DNA of 7,050 bases, taken from contig CANTWP010000096.1 of assembly GCA_947853245.1 (NCBI GenBank), forward strand, positions 1-7,050, written 5' to 3'. Positions 1-5,581 of this stretch are shown piece after piece (within the stretch, counting starts at the first letter, position 1; the number at the start of each line of letters is the position of its first letter). This DNA comes from an uncultured Bacilli bacterium (GTDB lineage Bacteria; Bacillota_I; Bacilli_A; RF39; UBA660). Made by a program: the position numbers and the translations under genes. The notes beneath the pieces are model-generated. The model searched no databases, was not told the DNA's origin, and saw only the letters and a program-made list of their open reading frames with translations.

Positions 1-1
1 A

Positions 2-112
2 CGTATTGCTTTTTTAGATTTATCTGGATTAAAATCTGGTGAATATCGTTATTTAAATGCTAAAGAAGTAAAGAAATTATATAATTGTACATTAAATGAA
101 AAATGTAAATAA
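2..112 (+). CDS. 3' end of a gene, probably an RsuA/RluB-family pseudouridine synthase (partial)
   Basis: The frame is open from the left edge and ends on TAA, giving the last 36 residues of a protein whose start lies outside the window. The tail contains a leucine-glycine-rich turn followed by GLKSGEYRYLNAKEVKKLY. This resembles the closing segment of RsuA/RluB/RluE-type rRNA pseudouridine synthases, where a pattern like L-K-x-G-E-Y/W-R-x-L-T-x-x-E-V-x-x-L precedes the C-terminus. Those enzymes isomerise a single uridine in 16S or 23S rRNA. The catalytic aspartate and the S4-like domain would lie upstream, so the assignment rests on a short stretch recalled from the family. In several Bacillota rluB lies in the same chromosomal neighbourhood as the ferredoxin gene fer, which also occurs here; that is weak supporting context. 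No convincing terminator follows the stop. Confidence 0.5.
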   Translation, partial: RIAFLDLSGLKSGEYRYLNAKEVKKLYNCTLNEKCK

Positions 113-146
113 AAAGGATAATTGATTTAAAAAATTATTTTTTTTG

Positions 147-175
147 TTGAGATAAAGATATTTATTTGATCTAAT
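147..175 (+). promoter_or_regulatory. Sigma-A-like promoter of the DUF5684-like gene
   Basis: TTGAGA at 147-152 (5 of 6 to the -35 consensus) and TCTAAT at 170-175 (5 of 6 to the -10 consensus) are separated by 17 bp. Transcription would start near 182, about 17 bases before the preferred ATG at 199. AT-rich DNA gives chance matches, but spacing and position are right. Confidence 0.5.
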
Positions 176-198
176 TATCATAGAAATGAGTGTATACA

Positions 199-690
199 AT
201 GTATAATGTTGAAGGTTTAGGAAATTCTACACCAGAAATGTTTGGTTCAATATTGGCACTAGGTTTTGGATTTGTTTTACTTTACTTATTAATTGCTATT
301 CCTATTATTGTTCTATATATTATAGGTTTATGGAAATTATTTAAAAAAGCTGGTAAAAAAGGTTGGGAAGCCCTTATTCCTTTCTATAATACTTATGTGT
401 TAATTGAAATTGCTGGATTAAACTGGTGGTATTTCTTAATTGCTATTTCAGGAACAATTTGTTCAATGCTAGGTATTAGTGGATTAGGCACATTATGTAT
501 GTTATTAGGAATTGCAGTTAATTTCTTTGTATTTTATAATCTTGCTAAGAAATTTAAAAAAGATCCAATTCCTTGGGGAATTGGTGGTGCTCTAGTTTCA
601 CCTATTATAGCAATGATATTTGGCTTCTCTAGTGATTTCGTATATGATTCTAGTGTAGAAGTATCAAAAAATGGACCAATAAACAAATAA
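199..690 (+). CDS. Small polytopic membrane protein, DUF5684-like
   Basis: The protein is 163 residues with about four hydrophobic segments near residues 18-44, 75-92, 96-114 and 127-143. Between the first two lies a conserved-looking stretch with GLWKLFKKAGKKGW (43-56), IPFYNTY (60-66) and AGLNWW (72-77). This G-x-W-x-x-F-x-K-A-G-x-x-G-W plus P-x-Y-N signature is what I associate with the DUF5684 family of small bacterial membrane proteins. No biochemical role is established for that family to my knowledge, so none is given. The frame can open at GTG 190, directly after an in-frame TGA. I prefer ATG 199 because a short GAG element at 188-190 sits at a suitable distance and the predicted transcript begins near 182, leaving almost no leader for the GTG. 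The gene appears monocistronic: its own promoter lies upstream and a hairpin terminator follows the stop directly. Confidence 0.8.
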   Translation: MYNVEGLGNSTPEMFGSILALGFGFVLLYLLIAIPIIVLYIIGLWKLFKKAGKKGWEALIPFYNTYVLIEIAGLNWWYFLIAISGTICSMLGISGLGTLCMLLGIAVNFFVFYNLAKKFKKDPIPWGIGGALVSPIIAMIFGFSSDFVYDSSVEVSKNGPINK

Positions 691-711
691 AAAAGACGTA
701 AGTCTTTTTTT
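689..711. terminator. Bidirectional hairpin terminator between convergent genes
   Basis: The sequence AAAAAAGAC at 689-697, a GTAA loop at 698-701 and GTCTTTTTT at 702-710 make a 9-bp perfect stem whose outer part is A:T. Read either way it gives a stem followed by a T run, so it can end the rightward membrane protein gene and the leftward ferredoxin gene. Both stop codons (688-690 and 712-710) sit at the base of the stem. Only three stem pairs include G:C or sit next to one, so the hairpin is weak thermodynamically. Confidence 0.75.
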
Positions 712-919
712 ATTCTTCTACTTCGATAGCGCTAGTAGGACATCCTTCAGCAGCATCTCTTACGTCATCCATAAATTCCTCTGATACTTCTGTTATTAAA
801 TTTTCGTTTTCTGTAATTGCTTCTGCTAAACCATCATCACCAATTTGAAATACATCTGGCACAATTGCAGTACAAGCACCACATCCGATACATAAATCTT
901 TATTTACTTTTGTTTTCAT
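710..919 (-). CDS. fer: Ferredoxin, single [4Fe-4S] cluster
   Basis: This 69-residue acidic protein is a low-potential soluble electron carrier of the cytoplasm. Cluster ligands are visible as C10-x2-C13-x2-C16 near the N-terminus and C60 followed by P61 near the C-terminus, with the typical CPTSAIEV ending. There is no second CxxCxxCxxxCP set, so it binds one [4Fe-4S] cluster like the Fer proteins of Bacillus, not two as in clostridial ferredoxins. The length is usual for the single-cluster type. The start at 919 is supported by a strong AAAGGAGGG at 933-925, five bases upstream. It has its own promoter, divergent from the next gene, and converges with the DUF5684-like gene through a shared terminator. 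The partner reductase or oxidoreductase cannot be named from this window. Confidence 0.93.
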   Translation of the reverse strand: MKTKVNKDLCIGCGACTAIVPDVFQIGDDGLAEAITENENLITEVSEEFMDDVRDAAEGCPTSAIEVEE

Positions 920-936
920 AATTACCCTCCTTTTTA

Positions 937-965
937 ATTATAAATAAAAAAACTATAAAAAACAA
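937..965 (-). promoter_or_regulatory. Sigma-A promoter of the ferredoxin gene
   Basis: On the minus strand TTGTTT (965-960) and a perfect TATAAT (942-937) are 17 bp apart. The expected start, near 931, falls at the edge of the AAAGGAGGG ribosome binding site, so the leader would be only about a dozen bases. A second, poorer -10 (TATAGT, 957-952) would give a longer leader but has only TTTTAA as a -35. Confidence 0.6.
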
Positions 966-973
966 TGAACATC

Positions 974-1002
974 TTTAAAATTTATAAAAAATATGGTATC
1001 AT
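974..1002 (+). promoter_or_regulatory. Promoter of the tail-anchored protein gene
   Basis: TTTAAA at 974-979 and TATCAT at 997-1002 are separated by 17 bp, and the -10 is preceded by TGG at 994-996, an extended TGn element. The start would be near 1009, which leaves the potential ATG at 993 outside the transcript and favours ATG 1026. The -35 lies 8 bp from the -35 of the divergent ferredoxin promoter. Confidence 0.5.
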
Positions 1003-1012
1003 TATATAGAAT

Positions 1013-1020
1013 AGGGGTGG
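1013..1020 (+). promoter_or_regulatory. Ribosome binding site deciding the start at 1026
   Basis: AGGGGTGG lies five bases before ATG 1026 and resembles the AGGAGGTG consensus. The upstream in-frame ATG at 993 has no such element and lies inside the promoter, so 1026 is chosen. Confidence 0.7.
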
Positions 1021-1025
1021 TATCT

Positions 1026-1745
1026 ATGGCTAGCCGTATGGAAAAGTATTATCATGATAATACTGATATTCTTAGTAGAGCAGATAAAAATGCTAATTTA
1101 TATGAAGAACTATATGATAATGTAAAATATAGTAATGTAGAAGGTATTGCTAGTATTGAAAGTTCTAATGAAATAGATATAACAAAGATTAGAAGATTAA
1201 TAAATGAACATGAACAACAAAAAAAAGATACTACTTTTGTAAGAAAAACAGTTGTTACTAATACCAAACAAGAAGAAATATTAGAAGATAAAAACTATGA
1301 TTTAAAAGAAGTTTTAAATGATGCTAAAAAAAATCGCCCTAAAGATGAAAAAGAGCGTTATGTCAAAGAATTTAAAAATAGTGTAATTCTAGATAAATTA
1401 AATGAACTAAATGATTCAGATGTAAAGATAGAAGATTTAACTAATATATCTACTTTAAGTTCTTTAGGTGATAATGAATTGAGTTTAGATTTGTTAGATT
1501 CTTTAAAATCAAATGATAATACATTTATTGGAGAATTATCAGATCGCACTAAACAACAAGAAACAGAAGAGATGGATAGCTCTTTTTATACCGCTGGTAT
1601 GAGTTTTAGTAAAGAAGATTTTGAAGAACTTGATGATATTAATAAGAATTTAAAAAAGAATAATATTTGGATAACTTTATTAGTATTTATTCTTATGGTA
1701 ATAGTAATTACTGGATGTTTATTTTTATTTAATAGTATATTTTAA
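1026..1745 (+). CDS. Unrecognised charged protein with a single C-terminal membrane anchor
   Basis: The product is 239 residues from ATG 1026. Residues 1-211 are hydrophilic and rich in Asp, Glu, Lys and Asn. Residues 213-236 form one hydrophobic helix, leaving about three residues after it. Lysines just before the helix (KNLKK, 207-211) suggest a cytoplasmic N-terminal domain and tail-anchored topology. There is no signal peptide or catalytic motif that I recognise. Two segments look structured rather than random: YSNVEGIASIESSNEIDITK around 35-54 with a following helix, and SSFYTAGMSFSKEDFEELDD around 185-204 just before the anchor. Heptad-like stretches at 92-130 could be coiled coil. I have an impression of similar uncharacterised proteins in AT-rich Bacillota but cannot confirm it. 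A scaffold or division-related role would fit the shape but is speculation. The gene has its own promoter and a strong terminator, so it is probably monocistronic. Confidence 0.8.
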   Translation: MASRMEKYYHDNTDILSRADKNANLYEELYDNVKYSNVEGIASIESSNEIDITKIRRLINEHEQQKKDTTFVRKTVVTNTKQEEILEDKNYDLKEVLNDAKKNRPKDEKERYVKEFKNSVILDKLNELNDSDVKIEDLTNISTLSSLGDNELSLDLLDSLKSNDNTFIGELSDRTKQQETEEMDSSFYTAGMSFSKEDFEELDDINKNLKKNNIWITLLVFILMVIVITGCLFLFNSIF

Positions 1746-1778
1746 AAAGTTAAAATGGGTTATCTTTTAACTTTTTTT
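1744..1778. terminator. Strong hairpin terminator shared by the tail-anchored gene and the germination operon
   Basis: A perfect 12-bp stem pairs AAAAAGTTAAAA (1744-1755) with TTTTAACTTTTT (1765-1776), with a nine-base loop and seven T residues at 1772-1778 for the rightward gene. Leftward, five T residues close the stem, so it may also end the germination operon. The last codons of gerAB form one arm and its TAA stop (1762-1760) lies in the loop. Confidence 0.8.
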
Positions 1779-2857
1779 GTTTTTAACTTTAATCCAATAG
1801 CAATAATAATTGGTAGTAATAAATAAAATATATATAAAATATATGGAATTATATTCATAACTATTTTATTAGCTATGGTATTATTAGGAAATATCCAATT
1901 AGATAATAATAATGAAATTACTGCGATCATTGAAATAATTAATTTTTCATGTTTCTTAATTTTAAAACTATGTATTATATATTTCTTTGTAAAATATAAT
2001 CCCATTATTGTCGTAGCAAAAATATATAGTATCCATCTCATAGAAAGTGTACTTTCTACCCTCTCTATAAATCCAATTAAAGCAACTCTTTTTAAAACTT
2101 GATATTCTACAAATTGATAGATCTTTGCTAAATCACCACTTAAAGTAGCTGTGATAAATATAACGCCTGTGAACATTGAAAAGAATGCTAATGAATAGAA
2201 TATTAATACTCGTTTATTAACTTTTTCTTTATCAATAATCGCATTTTTAGGGATTGACAAAAATAAGAAAAGAATAAAGCTAGTATATGGCATTATCAAA
2301 AGTGAACCTTGAATAACAGGATTTATACCATTTTCCAATATTGGTAGTAAATTATTAAAATCTAATTGAAATATTAAACCAATAAAAGTCATTAAAAATA
2401 ATAATAAACTCATTATCCAAAAGATAAAAAATACTCGACCAATAACTTCTAACTTTTGTGTAATTAGGTATACTACTGGTATAGCAAATATAATTATTAT
2501 GAAAGTATTTGGTGTTTTAATTAGATATTGTGATGTAATAAAGTTAATCATACTATAACAGTATATAACAGTCATAAATATATTTGTAATAGTAATAAAG
2601 AAGTTGATAATAGCTCCTATTTTGTTCCCAAATATACAATTTATTTTTTGAAAAATATTTTTATCAGGCATTTTTTCCCAAATATATAAATATGTACATA
2701 CTATTACTATTCCCAATATAAAAGTAAGTAATACTGCTAACCAACTATCTTGTTTAAGCTTATAAAAAAGAATGGTTGGAACAATGCCAATATAAGCAGA
2801 TAATACTAAATTCCAAGTAATAGCTCCAATTTGGAGTGAAGATATTCTTTCTTTCAT
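1760..2857 (-). CDS. gerAB: Spore germination receptor permease subunit, GerAB family
   Basis: The protein has 365 residues, the usual length of this family. It is hydrophobic throughout, with about ten predicted membrane helices (for example 38-59, 81-104, 117-134, 141-164, 187-202, 217-237, 272-290, 304-322 and 333-357). GerAB proteins belong to the APC transporter superfamily and bind the germinant in a pocket within the membrane of the spore's inner membrane. Family features seen are the short N-terminal ISSLQIGAI start before helix 1 and the loop with YQVLKRVALIGFIERVEST around 252-270. Its ATG overlaps the gerAC stop by four bases (ATGA), and AAGGAGG at 2871-2865 lies within the end of gerAC, so translation is probably coupled. 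It is the last gene of the operon. The nutrient recognised cannot be read from the sequence. The symbol denotes the family, not orthology to B. subtilis gerA. Confidence 0.93.
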   Translation of the reverse strand: MKERISSLQIGAITWNLVLSAYIGIVPTILFYKLKQDSWLAVLLTFILGIVIVCTYLYIWEKMPDKNIFQKINCIFGNKIGAIINFFITITNIFMTVIYCYSMINFITSQYLIKTPNTFIIIIFAIPVVYLITQKLEVIGRVFFIFWIMSLLLFLMTFIGLIFQLDFNNLLPILENGINPVIQGSLLIMPYTSFILFLFLSIPKNAIIDKEKVNKRVLIFYSLAFFSMFTGVIFITATLSGDLAKIYQFVEYQVLKRVALIGFIERVESTLSMRWILYIFATTIMGLYFTKKYIIHSFKIKKHEKLIISMIAVISLLLSNWIFPNNTIANKIVMNIIPYILYIFYLLLPIIIAIGLKLKTKKVKR

Positions 2858-4038
2858 TTAATTTCCTCCTTGATACTTTGATTTAGTGATCCTTTACTAT
2901 ATAGATCAATTGAAATTTTAATTTCAACATCTAATTGTGGAAGTAATTCATCGTTCCATTTTTCCTCTATACTTTTCCAGTATTTTGGATTTACTTTATA
3001 TATTTTATTACCAAATCCAAATGTATCTGTTTTATATTTTTTGCAAATATTAATACCTTGATATAAGAATGTTTTTAATTTTTCTTCTACTTGTTGTTGA
3101 ATTTCTTCAATTATTTTACTATCTTCTAGGTTAACTTTACAGTTTACTTCTATAAGAGACCCATCACCTTTAACGTCAATAGTAACTTTAGGTTTGTTAT
3201 TTTCTATTTTAACTTTAGTTTTAGCATCAATTGAAGTGATATAAGTAACTATTTTTTCATTATTACATTCAGTTTCAATATAAATGTTTTGTAATTTCTT
3301 ATTTAAAATATCAATAGCGGTTGATTCATCTTGCGTTGTTATATAAACTAATTTTTCGTTTTTAAAAATAGCAGAAGAAGTTAATTTAATAATAGCATCT
3401 TGCCTAGCGTTATCATTAGATTCTTGATTTTGCCCTCTTTCTATATTCCCTTCTACTTCGATAACTCCTAGAGTTGGATCGATTCCTCTTTGAATTAATT
3501 CTGCCAAGAATTCACTATATTTAATAGTAGATGTAGTAGCAATCTCATTTGTTGAACTGGTAATATTACTTTTTATATTGTCTGATGGGAACGATTCTAA
3601 CGGAGTAAGAATTGACAATGTATCTTTTGCTTTAACATCTTTACTAACTAATAAATATATTTCTTTTCGAGACTCAGGATTTCTTAAAAGAAAATCCATT
3701 GCTTTTAACATATCATTTTTTGCTACTTCTTCAGATATAACTATTACTTCTACATGAGATAAGTATGGTATCTTAGGTAATTTTTGATTAATATTTTCTG
3801 TAGCTTTAGATATAGTTGAACCTCTACCTTCATATAATATAGTGCTTGTTTCGTTGCTATTGGATTTACTTTCGCTTTTACTTGAATTAGATATCATGTA
3901 ATTCACAATAAATCCTTCTTCGTCTTTATCTATTGATATTCCAGAAATTAACGCAAGATCATTTAATTCATTATAATTCCAACATCCTGTTAATAAAAAT
4001 ATAGACAAAATAAATATTAATAATTTTAATTTTTTCAT
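2854..4038 (-). CDS. gerAC: Spore germination receptor lipoprotein subunit, Ger(x)C family
   Basis: The product is 394 residues, within the family range. The N-terminus is a lipoprotein signal: KKLK, a hydrophobic stretch at 6-16, and lipobox L16-T17-G18-C19, so Cys19 would be lipidated after cleavage and tether the protein to the outer face of the spore inner membrane. Directly after it, CWNYNELNDLALISGISIDK (19-38) matches the GCWxxxELxxLAxVxGIxID signature of GerAC. Further family-like segments are the receptor middle region around 90-190 and a C-terminal charged helix near 305-330 followed by NPKYWKSIEEKWNDELLP (350-367). A Ser/Asn/Lys-rich low-complexity segment at 50-66 stands out. It starts one base after the gerAA stop. 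The ribosome binding site, AAGAGG at 4055-4050, is eleven bases upstream, rather far. It ends on TGA within the gerAB start. Confidence 0.94.
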   Translation of the reverse strand: MKKLKLLIFILSIFLLTGCWNYNELNDLALISGISIDKDEEGFIVNYMISNSSKSESKSNSNETSTILYEGRGSTISKATENINQKLPKIPYLSHVEVIVISEEVAKNDMLKAMDFLLRNPESRKEIYLLVSKDVKAKDTLSILTPLESFPSDNIKSNITSSTNEIATTSTIKYSEFLAELIQRGIDPTLGVIEVEGNIERGQNQESNDNARQDAIIKLTSSAIFKNEKLVYITTQDESTAIDILNKKLQNIYIETECNNEKIVTYITSIDAKTKVKIENNKPKVTIDVKGDGSLIEVNCKVNLEDSKIIEEIQQQVEEKLKTFLYQGINICKKYKTDTFGFGNKIYKVNPKYWKSIEEKWNDELLPQLDVEIKISIDLYSKGSLNQSIKEEIK

Positions 4039-4039
4039 A

Positions 4040-5503
4040 TTACTTACTGCCTCTTGTTTTATTAATTGTATGTAAATAATTAGGTCGTTTTGTTGTACTC
4101 ATTTTACTTTTTTTAAAAATGCCATATACTTGATCTTTAAGGTTAAATGGACTAATAGGTGCTAAATAAGGAGTACCTAAAGTTTCAATGCTAGCTAGTC
4201 TAGTAGTTAAAATTATACAAGCTGCAACTATTCCTACAAAACCTAAAACAGTTCCAAATATTAAAAAGACTAGTCGCCAAATTCTAATGGAGTTGACCAT
4301 ATCAATATCTGAAAAAATTAATCCACTAACAGAAGTGATTGCTACTATAATAACAGCAATAGGTGATACAATTCCAGCTGATACAGCGGCATCTCCAAGT
4401 ACTAAGGCACCAACAATACTAATAGAAGCTCCCATTTTAGAAGGACTGCGTAGATCGCTTTCACGAAGTATTTCAAAAATCACTAATAACAGTATGACTT
4501 CAACAGCGGTTGGAAATGGTACACCTCGACGTTGGGCTGCTAATGATATAAGTAAGTGACTAGGAATTAATTTAATATCATAGGTTGTCATAGCAATATA
4601 AAAAGCAGGAGTGATAATTGTAATTATTAAACTTATAAATCTTAAAATTCTCGTTAAAGATACATTAAGTGGTATTTGATAATCGTCTTCAGCTGAATGT
4701 AAAAAATCTACAAAGACAGTTGGAATAACTAGGGCGAATGGAGAATTCTCTATTAATATTACTATTTTTCCATCTAATAAGTTTGTACAAACGATATCTG
4801 GTCTTTCTGTACTTAATAATTTTGGAAAAAAATAAGTTTTCTTGCCAGTTATAAATTGACGAATATATCCACTATCTAATATTCCATCAATATCTATGGT
4901 ACTTAATTTATCTTTAATTTTATTTATTTTTTCCATATCAACAACATCTTTTAAATAAATTACATCAACTTTAGTTTGTGTCCTTCTACCAATTTTGAAT
5001 TCATCAAACCAAAGGTTAGGATCTTTTATACGCTTACGAATTAATCCCATGTTAATCATATGATTTTCAGTAAAACTATCTTTTGGTCCTCTAATAACTG
5101 TTTCAGTAGATGCTTCTGTTACTCCTCTATCAAGATTAGTTTTAGTTTCAACACATATAACTTTAGTTTCATAATCTGTTACAATTATAGTAAAACCAGA
5201 TGCTAGATAATAAAATAAATCTTCATTTGTTTGAACTACTTTAAGATTACTATTCGAAATTGAATTCTGTAAATTGGTAAAAAGATTAGTAAAAAAATTA
5301 GTAGTATCAAATTTATAATCTAAATTAAGACTTTTAACTAAGAAATCACTTATTTTATCATCACTACTAACACTTTGTAAAAATATATAACCAACTCTTT
5401 TTTTATCAATTTTTACTATTCTAGTAGTAATATCTGGACTATTACCATTTATTTGTTTTATATAATTAAAAATATCCTCTATCTTGTTATCAACTTTTTT
5501 CAT
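4040..5503 (-). CDS. gerAA: Spore germination receptor subunit A, GerA family
   Basis: The protein has 487 residues, close to the usual 480 or so. Residues 1-275 form the soluble N-terminal region, with the family signatures GYIRQFI (212-218), a TERPD box (232-236) and LDGKIVILIENSPFALVIP (243-261). The membrane domain covers about 283-435 with four or five helices. It contains RRGVPFP (325-331), FEILRESDLRSP (343-354) and the glycine-rich ISIVGALVLGDAAVSAGIVSP (361-381). In B. subtilis, A subunits oligomerise in the spore inner membrane and form the ion-conducting part of the germinant receptor, opened when the B subunit binds nutrient. This is the first gene of an A-C-B operon. The start at 5503 is supported by GAAGGGA at 5514-5508 and by a promoter just upstream. 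A basic C-terminal tail of about 25 residues (463-487) follows the conserved part. Confidence 0.95.
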   Translation of the reverse strand: MKKVDNKIEDIFNYIKQINGNSPDITTRIVKIDKKRVGYIFLQSVSSDDKISDFLVKSLNLDYKFDTTNFFTNLFTNLQNSISNSNLKVVQTNEDLFYYLASGFTIIVTDYETKVICVETKTNLDRGVTEASTETVIRGPKDSFTENHMINMGLIRKRIKDPNLWFDEFKIGRRTQTKVDVIYLKDVVDMEKINKIKDKLSTIDIDGILDSGYIRQFITGKKTYFFPKLLSTERPDIVCTNLLDGKIVILIENSPFALVIPTVFVDFLHSAEDDYQIPLNVSLTRILRFISLIITIITPAFYIAMTTYDIKLIPSHLLISLAAQRRGVPFPTAVEVILLLVIFEILRESDLRSPSKMGASISIVGALVLGDAAVSAGIVSPIAVIIVAITSVSGLIFSDIDMVNSIRIWRLVFLIFGTVLGFVGIVAACIILTTRLASIETLGTPYLAPISPFNLKDQVYGIFKKSKMSTTKRPNYLHTINKTRGSK

Positions 5504-5525
5504 AAAATCCCTTCTTTGCTAATGT

Positions 5526-5555
5526 TAATATGAACAAAAAAATAAAATTTATGTG
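5526..5555 (-). promoter_or_regulatory. Probable sigma-G (forespore) promoter of the germination operon
   Basis: On the minus strand CATATTA (5532-5526) fits the CATxxTA form of sigma-G -10 boxes exactly. CACATA (5555-5550) gives a moderate -35 with four of five matches to GHATR after 17 bp. The start would fall near 5520, just before the gerAA ribosome binding site. Germination receptor operons are known to be made in the forespore under sigma-G in Bacillus, which supports the reading. The box also lies within the rlmD promoter region on the other strand. Confidence 0.5.
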
Positions 5556-5562
5556 ATATAAT
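5554..5562 (+). promoter_or_regulatory. Extended -10 promoter of rlmD
   Basis: TGA followed by a perfect TATAAT (5557-5562) makes an extended -10 element (TGnTATAAT). No good -35 is found at 16-18 bp (5534-5539 is ACAAAA), as is common when the TGn element is present. The start would be near 5569, so the TTG codon at 5567 lies at or before the first transcribed base. Confidence 0.6.
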
Positions 5563-5568
5563 ATTTTT

Positions 5569-5577
5569 GGAAGTGAT
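5569..5577 (+). promoter_or_regulatory. Ribosome binding site deciding the rlmD start
   Basis: GGAAGTGAT matches the GGAGGTGAT complement of the 16S rRNA tail at eight of nine positions and ends four bases before ATG 5582. It overlaps the alternative TTG start at 5567, which it therefore rules out. Confidence 0.75.
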
Positions 5578-5581
5578 AAAA

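Noticed and set aside
129..143. AAAAAATTATTTTTT as a terminator for the first gene
   Set aside because: The stem is six A:T pairs with a three-base loop and no G:C pair; in DNA this AT-rich it is expected by chance.
190..198. GTG start codon for the DUF5684-like gene
   Set aside because: It lies directly after an in-frame TGA and only about eight bases after the predicted transcript start, with no ribosome binding site; ATG 199 fits better. The difference is three residues.
993..1025. Upstream ATG extending the tail-anchored protein by 11 residues
   Set aside because: It falls within the extended -10 region and lacks a ribosome binding site, while AGGGGTGG stands right before ATG 1026.
1052..1549. 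Minus-strand reading frames of 71 and 63 codons opposite the tail-anchored gene
   Set aside because: No ribosome binding sites, low-complexity products, and they lie wholly opposite a supported gene.
1875..2102. Plus-strand reading frame of 75 codons opposite gerAB
   Set aside because: Hydrophobic product mirrors the membrane helices on the other strand; no start signal.
4188..4559. Plus-strand reading frame of 123 codons opposite gerAA
   Set aside because: Threonine- and isoleucine-rich product that is the complement of the conserved GerA membrane domain; no start signal.
5567..5581. TTG start extending RlmD by five residues
   Set aside because: The codon overlaps the ribosome binding site and the predicted transcription start; the ATG at 5582 matches the usual start of the TRAM domain.
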